Source: Axinella damicornis
Taxonomy: Eukaryota > Porifera > Demospongiae > Axinellida > Axinellidae
Reading direction: 5' to 3'
NCBI GenBank assembly: GCA_963931865.1
Contig: OZ007506.1
Coordinates: 17,064,242-17,128,241 of the forward strand
Length of the DNA: 64,000 bases
Shown piece by piece: positions 42,291 through 54,200 of the stretch; the stretch's first letter is position 1, and each line of letters begins with the position of its first letter. The notes under the pieces were generated by a model. It saw only the letters and a list, made by a program, of their open reading frames with translations, was not told where the DNA came from and made no database searches. The translations under genes were made by a program, and so were the position numbers.

Positions 42291-45200
42291 ATGATGTCTT
42301 CTTCTAAGTCGTACCTCTATGGCCGTCCTGTGACCGAGTGGTCCACGCCTCCCCCACTCTCCTCCAAGGCGCGGACAGCCTTCCTCCACAAGGGAGCGCT
42401 AGGGGAACCCGCCACCAGACAACCAGGTATGATAAAGCTTATAGCCATGTCTTCCCCTTAGTAAAGGACTCCCATGAATCCAATTTGTGATGAAACCTGG
42501 TTTCTGTGTTTCTTTATCCTCATCCGCACTGAATATTTGGCAGCTTCCCAGGCTTTCACCAACTCCAGTCTTTGCATAATGCAAAATACGGAAGGAGAAG
42601 GCCTAGTGCAATCGATTTCCATTGCATTTGAACATTGTGTGTTGTGTGACCATGTATGGCAAGAACTTTCTGTCGGTGGAGCTTCACGGAAATGACACAG
42701 CCGGAATACGCAAGAGTCCGGAAGCTATGCATGCACTTTGTGTGAGTGTCATATTTGCAGAACACCGTTTCCGTGAAAATTCACGCAATACGCTTTGTTG
42801 AAATGCAATGGAAATCGACTATGGGATGGGTCATGTGCATGATGTCAGTACACAGAGGGTAGTGGACGGTGCCCAACTGTAGGGACCTTGTTGAAACCCA
42901 GACCCGAAGTAGCAGTTAATGTTGCGACATGTAGGGGGGATTGAAGAAGGTGGATAAGGAAGGATAAGGAGAGTGAAGGGAGAGTGAGGAAGGGGGTGGG
43001 AGGGAGTATAATCATTATCTCAAGCCTAACCCTAATTAGCCCTAACCCTATAATGGGGAAACCTCCTTGCAGAAAATGTATCCCTCTATTTCGGTCCTGG
43101 TGTTGAGAAATGTTATAGTAGTTGACTGTAGTTTGGAGCATGAAGTAGCCTGACAAGGAAATCAAAGACTGGTTTAGTCTCGCGAGTTGCACAGTACGTA
43201 CAGTGTACATGTACTTTTGGAGAGTGCTAGCGAGGCAGCCACAACTGCCATCGTGCAGTTAGTTTGGGTACAGAGTCTGCTGACAGGATTAACCAAACGG
43301 TGACTTGAAGACGGCAACCAGGCAGTCGCTGTTGGCGTTGTACAGTCCCATGGACGTTGAAGAGTCGAGCAAAGTGATTGCTCTGAGTAATCTGTACTAC
43401 AAAGAGCATACTACAGTCGGTGATGGACTCACCCATGCTCCGCTTGGCAAAATTGCTATATACACTTGTGCATGTAAGTGATTCAGACACTACATTTGCT
43501 GAAGCTACTTCAGAAACTTCACCACCAGCAGCGCAGTTGCCTGTTAATAGGTTCCTTTATTTGAAGTTCCGCGCAAAAATAAATCGTCTTAGCCATTTAA
43601 TGCTACTTCACTTCTGGGCCGGTCCAGTCCGCTCCAGGTTTTAATGAGGGCACAGTAATTGGTAAGACCCGGCAATTGCTCGTCTGGCGGCTCTACTGTA
43701 CTGGGAATGGGAAGTTTATGGTAGCAATGGCACTCTCCTTGTACCATTAGTAGAACTGGTAGGGCAAACTCACTTCTCAGACGGATATGTCAGGTCTGGC
43801 TTGTTCTCGCCTCGTGCACATAGTTCAGCTGACTGTGAGTGCATCCACCAGCTCGTCCCTACAGCAATAGCCCTGCTCGTAAGTGGCTACAGCTCATGGC
43901 TCACCATACATACATATTCTTAACCATTACTGTACTGCAAACCATAAACTGCTCACGAGTTTGGATAGGACTGGTTCAGAAACCACTCAGGTAAAGCAAT
44001 GGATGCTGAATACTGTTAACAAAAGTTCAAGTTTCTGCTTTCTGTGGTCTGACAATATAATCACGGTCCCTGTTGTGATCACCCATGGAAATAGTTAAAC
44101 CGTAGGCTTTGTGTTTCTGTAAACTTTGTTTTTTTCTGTGGAACGTTTATCTTACCTTATGCATTGGTACACAAAACAGCTAGTATAATGTACCCCAAAT
44201 TATAGAGATAAACGTTTCTTTGGGGTGGAGAAATAAAAGAGTTTGTGCAAGTCTGGGGTTGTTGAAGGGTGAGAGGATGCGTGTCTAGTGAAGTGATTTG
44301 TACAAGACTTATACACTAGTCAACGAACCCATAAACAGTCATGTACAAAAAAAACCCTGCCTAAACTACCCAAGCTTGAGGCACACAGCCTGGCTGAGTG
44401 TGAGTAAACCATAGATTCCTGGTTACGGTGGTTTTAACTGCCATTGGTGAGTATAAATAAGCATCTTTACAAGGCCGAAACAAGAATACGAGAGGGTTTT
44501 ATGATTTTTGAATACCATCAATGGCTGTAATAGAAACTATAATTATGGCATGGCATTGATAGTGTTACTCAAAAGTCCCGAGGGCGAGGGAGTAAGGCAT
44601 GAATAAACCATTTTACATTCCATGATTGTGCAAGCATTATGAGGCGCACGCACTACTGTATGTATGAAACCAGTTTGTCATGCTTCTGAGCATGCACAGT
44701 AGTTACATTGACAGACCCTACAGTGTAGCTGTTTTGTAATACGCGATCGCCGTAGTGGCACAGGTTGCAACACTACCGTCTGGTGCGCTGAGGAGGTGGG
44801 CATGCTGGTTGGGCTGGCCGGGTTGAACATTCCATTGCTAGACACTGCCCATAGTGCAGGGTCCTGCTAGTGTGTAATATTAGGATGTATGATGTACGAG
44901 ACTCCATATTGTATTGGGCTGTGCAGTTCTGCGGTTTCCATTCCAGGTTGCTATGACGATAATGAGACTGGTATGTGTGCCAGTCAGTATTTGGTAATGT
45001 ACATGTACGAGATACAGCTTCATGTACATGTATGCTCTATAGAGGAACCAGTTTTGTTTCAGTTCAGTGTAAGGTGATTGCCCCTTAAGGCATTGACTGG
45101 TTTCTCAAAGGATAGAAAACACTTCACCTGTGAAGGCTTTGAATCTGTGACTTTTGGTCCGCATTGTTCCATTGTTGAATGCTTTGACCACATGGCCACA

Positions 45201-48200
45201 AGCAATGTCTTGCACTAGGCCACCACCAACTTCACTGTTACCCAGTAGTGTGGATAGAGCGGTAGCATTGTTATCATGTGAATGATATCATAGTTAGGGT
45301 GAATGTAGACAGTCTTCCTATTTGCTTGTACTACATGTGCTGGTGATTTGTACACATGTACATGTATCACTGATTTTTGTGGAGTCAGTACCTGCATAGA
45401 AAGAGACCTGTAGGTGTACATGTGGGTGCCGAGAAAACTCTGTGCTTATACAGAATCAAATCTCTCCTTCACTGTTAGTACAGCATTTGGCGCCCTTTCG
45501 AGGCAGCAAAGTTTTCCTTAACTGGCTGGCTGGTGTATCATGTATGGTTCAGTGCGCATAGTACAGTGAAGGGTTAGCCTCGTTCCCGTCTCGGACCTGG
45601 GAACGAGGCTAAATGAAGGGTGTATCATCTATTAATACAGTTCTCCCTGTCTGCACTTGTTATGTGTGTACAGATGGCCGGCAGTTTTCTGCCCTACTCC
45701 AAGACACCACAACAGCTGTGGGAGAGCTGACCACCAGCGAAAGTGGTACAATCCCTCACGATGTCTCATGGCAACCCCTCGCGGCCATCCCCACTCCCTC
45801 TCGCACCCCCTCACATGCCCATCCCAATACCTACCCACCTAAGTCATCTGCACACAGGCACTCTGTCCCTAACTCGAGCGTTGGCAAAATCAGACAATCA
45901 CATCATTCTTCTGGGGGACCAACACACTCCCGCACACACACTGTGACAGCTACTGGTACGGATGGCCATGTGCCATCAGCGCCAAGGGTTACACACCATG
46001 AAGGAAGCGACAGTCGTACAGCATTGAGCAACCCACACCTGCACACAAGACTACAACACTCTGACCCCAAGCAGACCCATGCAGATCACTCGCATGCACA
46101 GCAGCATCCGATGAGGCGCTCATTGAGTGACCGGCAGGTTCACAAATCCGGTACAGGATCAAGTGCCCCCCTTCGCCACTCCTCGATGGACATCAGGACT
46201 ACCTCTGGTTTACTCTCCATGCACTCCTTCGTCGGTGGAGCCCCCCAGCCACCCATGGCCTACGTAGCCCCATTGCTAGGTACAACGTCAAAACCCTCAG
46301 AATCCAAGTCATCAACCCAGAAAATGGCCAGTGATGGCTCCCACATTGTGTTGAAGTCTTCTGAAGGAGCCGTGACCGAGGAAACTGACTCTACTCTGCC
46401 GGCATGGTACGAGGGGGAGGAGAAAGACCGCATTAAGAAACTGACCAAGTCGCTCACTCAGGCACCGACGGTGATTGAGGAGGGTGTTCCCACAGCACTG
46501 GATTATCGTGTGAGCTCAGGTGACCTCCCAGGCTCAGCTAAGAAGTGGAAGACTCTCATTGAGACCAAGGACCGCATCATGGTGCAGAAGAACCAACTCA
46601 TCGACAGGTGACGTACAATTTTAGTGTCACTCATTGTGACTCATACAGTATACATGTGATTGTTGTGGTCTGCAAGGGTAAGCACTAGCCTCATTCCCAG
46701 GCCACTCCCATGTGGCCTGGGAACGAGGCTAGGGTAATACCGTATGCACCAGCTGTTGTGAGGTTGTTTCATGGTCATGCCAGAGTTGTCAAGGGTGCAC
46801 GACCTGATCAGAGTTGTCAAGGGTGCACGACCTGATCACAGTTGTCAAGGGTGCACGACCTGATCACAGTTGTCAAGGGTGCACGACCTGATCACAGTTG
46901 TCAAGGGTGCACGACCTGATCAGTGTTTCATATTTCATCCCCCCAAGTTTTGTACCTAGGCTCTCCTCAAAGACTTTCCTCACAGATTTTGTCTAACAGT
47001 TTTGAATGAAAATCGGAAGCACACCCTGGGAGGATTTACAGTGTAGCATGTGTACGGTGTAACTGCGACGTAAGCTTTAGTAGCTCTGCATATCCTCCCG
47101 GATGCTGATTTGCCTGGTCTTGCATCTTCCCCCAACTCACATGCTGATAATCAAGTGAATGACGAGGCATTGTTACAACTGCATCACAGGACTACTTATG
47201 TATGCCACAAGTACATGACAGGCGTATGCACTCGCACAATCATCCAACAAATATACTCATGTACAATGTGATGTGCACATGTAAACTCAGTACACAGTGT
47301 CAGTATACTCTTACTATACTGTGCACACACACTCACATGCACACACTCACATGCACACACTCACATGCACACACTCACGTGCACACACTCACATGCACCC
47401 ACTCACATGTATGTGCACACTGTACACTTGCAACTAGTCTCGGAACCAGCTTGGGTTGGGAGTCTGGTTCCGAGACTAGTTGCAAGTGTGCAGACTCCCA
47501 TACCTGGTACCGAGACTAACTTGCAACATGCCTGCACATAACACACACACACACACAGGCAGAAGCAGACGATCTCCCGCCTGCAGCAAGAGGTGAGGGA
47601 GGGGGAGGCTCGTCTCCACCAGCTCGCCAGCACCAAGGTGCAGGAGGAGGGAGGCACAGCCCTTACTGCCAGACTCAGGGTGAGGTATAAACAGTAATAG
47701 GCAGGGTTCCTTTAGGTTCGTAGGGCTCGACGATCAGGTGGGTGTGGCACTTGCCTGCACTTTATTTATTGGGCTGTGGGGGGTGTAGGGGGGTGGGCGG
47801 GAGGGGGGAAGGGGGGAGGGGGGGAGGGGGGGAGGGGGGGAAGGGGGGAAAGGGGAAAGGGGGAGGAGGGGGGGGGGGGGGGGGGGGGGGGAGGGAGGGG
47901 GCACTATGTTTGAGAACCTTACCGTTTTAATGACAATACTGAATGAGTGATACTAAAAGGCCTTGTCACGTGATGTGATTTAGGAAGCATGATTGGTCAG
48001 ACATCATGTGACTAAACTGTGTGATTGTATCCCCAGGAGCTGGAGTCCAGCAATGCATCCCTGAAGGCAGAGCTATCCGGGACAATAGGAACCAAGAACA
48101 CATGGATTGACCAGCTGTCAAAGAAACTAGAGTGAGTGGGTCGGCTATGATATTGTTTCAGAGGGTTGCACAATTGGATTCAGCCATGACCATAATATGA

Positions 48201-51200
48201 AATCCTTTGCTGGCAGTAGATATTTACAAGTTGTGTTTCAGAAATTGAACGAGAAGTCTACACTGTCCTCTTTGTGGTATGCCAAGATAGTTTCACTGTC
48301 CCTCCTTTGTGTTAAGCGTGGTATACCAAGTCCTGTAGGGGTGCCACGATCACAGCAGGCCTCTTTAAAGGAGCGTCTGCTTGGAGATGACACGAGGCCT
48401 TGTTGATTCTGCTCACCCTCCGCTACATTCAGTGCCACAGAGTACGAGCTTCAGAGGGTGAAGTCTGAGTTTGCAGAGCGTTCCGAGCAGGCCGACAGAG
48501 AGATATTCAGCCTGAAGGGAAAGGTGAGGTGGGAGCCTTGTTCCACCTGGGAATGAGGCTAGTGAGGTGGGAGCCTCGTTCCGCCTGGGAACGAGGCTAG
48601 TGAGGTGGGAGCCTCGTTCCACCTGGGAACGAGGCTAGTGAGGTGGGAGCCTCATTCCGCCCGGGAACGAGGCTAGTGAGGTGAGAGCCTCATTCCACCT
48701 GGGAACGAGGCTAGTGAGGTGGGAGCCTCATTCCACCTGGGAACGAGGCTAGTGAGGTGGGAGCCTCGTTCCGCCTGGGAACGAGGCTAGTGAGGTGGGA
48801 GCCTCGTTCCGCCTGGGAACGAGGCTAGTGAGATGGGAGCCTCGTTCCGCCTGGGAACGAGGCTAGTGAGGTGGGAGCCTCGTTCCGCCTGGGAACGAGG
48901 CTAGTGAGGTGGGAGCCTCGTTCCGCCTGGGAAGGAGGCTAGTGAGGTGGGAGCCTCGTTCCGCCTGGGAAGGAGGCTAGTGAGGTGGGAGCCTCGTTCC
49001 GCCTGGGAACGAGGCTAGTGAGGTGGAAGCCTCGTTCCGCCTGGGAAGGAGGCTAGTGAGGTAGGAGCCTCGTTCCGCCTGGGAACGAGGCTAGTGAGGT
49101 GGGAGCCTCGTTCCGCCTGGGAACGAGGCTAGTGAGGTGGGAACCTTGTTCTGCCTGGGAACGAGGCTAGTGAGGTGGGAGCTAGCACCATCTCTACATT
49201 TGGAATTGTGTGCATTACGTACATGGATGTGTGTCAGAGATAACTCTTTTTGACCAGGTGCACAGCAAGACCGACCTTCTGAAGCAACTGGATGACAACA
49301 TGGCCGAGGTCAATTCCAAGAACTACGAGCTCAAGTGAGCAGTTTTGGGGCTGGGAAGTGGCTATCAGAGTTGTTTGTGTTAGCAATAGTCTCGGTACCA
49401 GACCCTCGCACATGGAGGAGGGTCTGGTACCGAGACTACATGTATGTTAGCAACTTCATGTGCATGTAAGGGGAGTATCATATTAAAACGTGTGGTTTGT
49501 ATGGTTCCTCCCGCAGTGAGCACATAGCCAGACTGAACGACTACCTCGGGAACATGCCCACCATGGAGGAACATCAGGCCTTGCAGGAACAGGTAGGCAC
49601 ACTCACTGAACCTCTAGCACACCCACTCAACCTTGACTTTGGAATGATAGCCATCTGGATAGGGCTCTATAACAACTAGGTAATTCCTAGTTGACTAATT
49701 ATGTACTAATTGAGGAATGAGAGAATGGCATGCTATGGAGTAAGGCTGGCCCTCTCCACGTGCAAGAAATGTAGTCAACATCCTTAGTTCAGTCGATTAG
49801 TCGACCAGATCATTCAAGCCCTAAAACTGGACGTCCTTGTGTATGAGTGACGCACATGTACACGTACAGTGTACATGTACAGATTGAAATCCTAGCAATG
49901 AAAGGTAACAGTTTCATTTTGCAACTACACTGTACCTGTTCAGTCCTTGGGTCACTCGTCACTGACCAGTTGTGTGTCGAAAGCTACCGGCTGGCTACCT
50001 GTACCTTTGTTCTTCTGGCTGTTCTGAGCCCTGAGTCCCCACACGCAATCAACCCCATCCTTCCTACCCTACACTGCTCATGTGACGTATGTAACAGGCT
50101 CTACCCGCTTTCTGTATAGCAAGCAAATGACGGATACCTGGGAACATAGGTTTTACCGCCTCGGTAATTATGTTAGGGGTATAGTCAAGGTTTAGGGCTA
50201 ATTGTTATCAGTGTGGGCAGGGTTTGTTTTTAGAAATGTTTTCTTAGTTTCGTACTCACAGTCTACCCACGCCAGATACATGTAGCTACTCCCATGCACA
50301 CTGTGTCCCTCCGTGCTGTCTTTCCTTCACCTGAACTCTGTTGACTACTTCTGTTCTTATTTTAATCATTCTACATGTAGCTGATCTTCTCACTCCCTCA
50401 CTGCAGGTTCGGGACCTGAGGGTGCGGGGTGAGGATGTGACCAGCCGGCTCAGGGAGAAGGAAGCAATCCTGGAGGACGCACTTCCGTCCCTACACCGCA
50501 AGGTGACATGTCATACCCGTTATCATCAATGGACTGAGATGTATCTAGCTTGAATCAAATAAACATCCAAGACCAAAACATCTTGCAGTCTATTGACTGT
50601 GGCAGTTTAACTCCTAGAGTAGCCTCTTTCCCTCCCAGGTGGCCTGGGAACGAGGCTACTTCTAGAGTTGCCACAGTAGCAACCTTCCCTCAGCTTTACG
50701 GTTCACACGGCTCTGTACTGTACCTGATAGTAAAACAGTGTATTGTGCACCTACAAGTGAGCTAGAAACCTGCACTAGAGACATGGGGACAGGGTGATGT
50801 GTACGATGGGACACATGAGGACAGGGTGGTGTGTACGATGGGACACATTGGGACAAGGTGATGTGTATGACGGGACACATGGGGACAGGGTGATGTGTTC
50901 AGTAGGACACGTGGGGACAGGGTGATGTGTACAATGGGACACATTGGGACAGGGTGATTTGTACATCGGGACACATGGGGACAGGGTGGTGTGTACAATG
51001 GGACACATGGGGACGGGGTGATGTATACGACGGGACACATGGGGACGGGGTGATGTGTACGATGGGACACATGGGGACGGTGTGATGTGTACGATGGGAC
51101 ACATGGGGACAGGGTGATGTGTACGATGGGACATGGGGACAGGGTGATATGTACGATGGGACACATGGGGACAGGGTGATATGTACGATGGGACATGGGG

Positions 51201-54200
51201 ACAGGGTGATGTGTTCAGTGGGACACGTGGGGACAGGGTATGGGGACAGGGTGATATGTACGATGGGACACATGGGGACAGGGTGATAATATTCAATGGG
51301 ACACATGGGGACAGGGTGATGTGTACGATGGGACATGGGGACAGGGTGATGTGTACGATGGGACATGGGGACAGGGTGATGTGTACGATGGGACACATGG
51401 GGACAGGGTGATGTGTACGATGGGACATGGGGACAGGGTGATGTGTACGATGGGACACATGGGGACGGTGTTGTGTACGACGGGACACATGGGGACAGGG
51501 TGATGTGTACGATGGGACATGGGGACAGGGTGATGTGTACGATGGGACATGGGGACAGGGTGATGTGTACGATGGGACACATGGGGACGGTGTTGTGTAC
51601 GACGGGACACATGGGGACAGGGATGATGGGACACATGGGGATGGGGTGATTTGTACGATGGGACACATGCGGACAGGGTGATGTGTACGTTCATGTCGGT
51701 ACTCCTACTTTCTTCCTAGGATGAGCTGTTGAGTCAACTTGAAAGAGAGATTGCCAGCGTACAGCAGGAACTGCAAGAAACAAGGTAAACTGTTAGACAT
51801 TTACAACTTCTCTTTTGATGATGAGATAGGGCCTAAGCTATATAGTAGTGTCTGAATATCCACTGTTGTTTTCGCTGTGGCTAGTAGTATGGGTCACTTA
51901 GGCTAGTAGTAACAAGCATTATGCTGCTTAGCTACCACCTTAGCTACCACCTTAGCTACCACCTTAGCTACAGTGTACCACCTTAGCTACATGACCTACA
52001 TAATTAGCCTGGTGTGGGAGCTCAACCCAGTAGATTGAACGGTTCATGTGGTATTACTGGCCATGAATGTACTGCATGTGCGGTACATTGACTGGTTCAT
52101 GTAGTGTTAGGTACACTTGTACAAATGTATGTAGGTACTGTACATGTACACGTGTATGGATCATGTGGTGTTGCTTCCCCTGCACGTCTCGTATGCGGTA
52201 GATTGACTGGTTCATGTGATGTTACTTCCCCTGCAGGTCAAAGCTGGAGGTGGATGAAGAGAAGATTGCCAGGTTGGAGCCGGAGAACCACCGGCTTGTG
52301 AGGGAGTGCAGGAGAATGCATAAGGTACAGTACATGTATCCGTAGCACTGACCTGCTGTGGAAGCCTGTGAAGCCTCCTAGTCAAGTGGTTGCTAAGTAA
52401 CCAAAGTGCGAAAGTGCAAAGGGTACAGGCCACCAAGGACAGATTTTAGGATCCCAAAGTATCTCTGAGTTGTGTGGTTGAAGTTATACAATGTAGGAGG
52501 AGAGGGCCTGGGACTGAGGCTAGAGGGTGGGAGGAGGTCTGCACTGTCGGCTGCCAGTCCCTCCCTACATGCTCTCAAGAGTCTGTGTGTGAGAGAATGG
52601 CTGGAGGGATGTCCGGATTCCCAACTCTTCACTTCTGCACATACCTGTAGTCATGTACACTCTTGCATCCACAGTTGGTATTTCAGGCTGGTGAGCAACG
52701 GCGGCATGAGCTTCAAGCGATGCGGGATCGTCACAAGGAGCGGTTCATAGAGGCCACTGCGAAACTGAGGAGCCAGCACAAGGCACTGGGCAAGAGGGTG
52801 CGACTACTGGAGGCACAGCTGATGAAAAACTCGGTACGTTGTCCCAAGCGAGACCTCTTTTCCTTTGTTATAATATGGGATATGATGACATGAGAATCTG
52901 TGTACAGTTGTACCTCATGTTCAAGTACATGTACTGCCTACATGTGTACATGTTCTGCCTACATGTGTACATGTTCTGCCTACATGTGTACATGTTCTGC
53001 CTACATGTGTACATGTTCTGCCTACATGTGTGCATGTTCTGCCTACATGTGTACATGTTCTGCCTACATGTGTACATGTTCTGCCTACATGTGTACATGT
53101 TCTGCCTACATGTGTACATGTTCTGCCTACATGTGTACATGTTCTGCCTACATGTGTACATGTTCTGCCTACATGTGTACATGTTCTGCCTACATGTGTG
53201 CATGTTCTGCCTACATGTGTGCATGTTCTGCCTACGTGTGCATGTTCTGCCTACATGTGTACATGTTCTGCCTACATGTGTGCATGTTCTGCCTACATGT
53301 GTGCATGTTCTGCCTACATGTGTGCATGTTCTGCCTACATGTGTACATGTTCTGCCTACATGTGTGCATGTTCTGCCTACATGTGTACATGTTCTGCCTA
53401 CATGTGTACATGTTCTGCCTACATGTGTACATGTTCTGCCTACATGTGTACATGTTCTGCCTACATGTGTACATGTTCTGCCTACATGTGTACATGTTCT
53501 GCCTACATGTGTACATGTTCTGCCTACATGTGTGCATGTTCTGCCTACATGTGTGCATGTTCTGCCTACATGTGTGCATGTTCTGCCTACATGTGTGCAT
53601 GTTCTGCCTACATGTGTACATGTTCTGCCTACATGTGTGCATGTTCTGCCTACATGTGTACATGTTCTGCCTACATGTGTGCATGTACTGCCTACATGTG
53701 TACATGTTCTGCCTACATGTGTACATGTACTGCCTACATGTGTGCATGTTCTGCCTACATGTGTACATGTTCTGCCTACATGTGTGCATGTTCTGCCTAC
53801 ATGTGTGCATGTTCTGCCTACATGTGTACATGTTCTGCCTACATGTGTGCATGTTCTGCCTACATGTGCATGTATGATGGTCCAAGTGAGCAGGTCAGTC
53901 AATTGCAACTACAGTTGAAGACCAAATCAGCCATAAGTTCACCATGAAGGTGATTTGAGTCAGTGCACAGCAGCAATGATGTTGGTGTACATGTAGTTTG
54001 CATGCCTTTTCTGAGTACTAAAGCCTTACACTACTAAGGACAGTTTTCCCTTACCAGGAGTGTAGTATATGTAACTCCAATCTTTGTTTGTTTGTTTCCA
54101 GGATGCTATGATTGCTCTGAACAGCGAGCTGCAGCTCAGCCAAGGAACCATAGGAGACCTAAAGACATCTGTCAAGGAGGTGGGGAACTTGTCTTATAGG

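Noticed and set aside
43020..43055. Telomere-like 'taaccctaat/taacccta' words (also near 58850-58900)
   Set aside because: Only a few imperfect units, inside a gene intron and among other short repeats; too short to call an interstitial telomere.
43473..43545. Possible CEP85 exon with SDSDTTFAEATSETSPP
   Set aside because: Available splice sites do not keep the phase between exons 1 and 2, and the donor is poor.
48524..49182. CRISPR-like array of regular direct repeats with internal dyad
   Set aside because: Units are contiguous with no variable spacers, lie in a eukaryotic intron and match a local transposable-element hairpin.
50762..51694. Open frames up to 297 codons (CPHVSHRTHHPV-type repeats)
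   Set aside because: Pure repeat translation of the 30-32 bp minisatellite in CEP85 intron 8.
52839..53947. Open frames of 305-359 codons on both strands
   Set aside because: They are translations of a 21-bp minisatellite in a CEP85 intron; no non-repeat coding remains.
53891..53950. Possible extra CEP85 exon (VSQLQLQLKTKSAISSP) after the 21-bp array
   Set aside because: Runs into a stop before a usable donor and would break the phase; exon 11 joins the exon at 54102 directly in phase 0.
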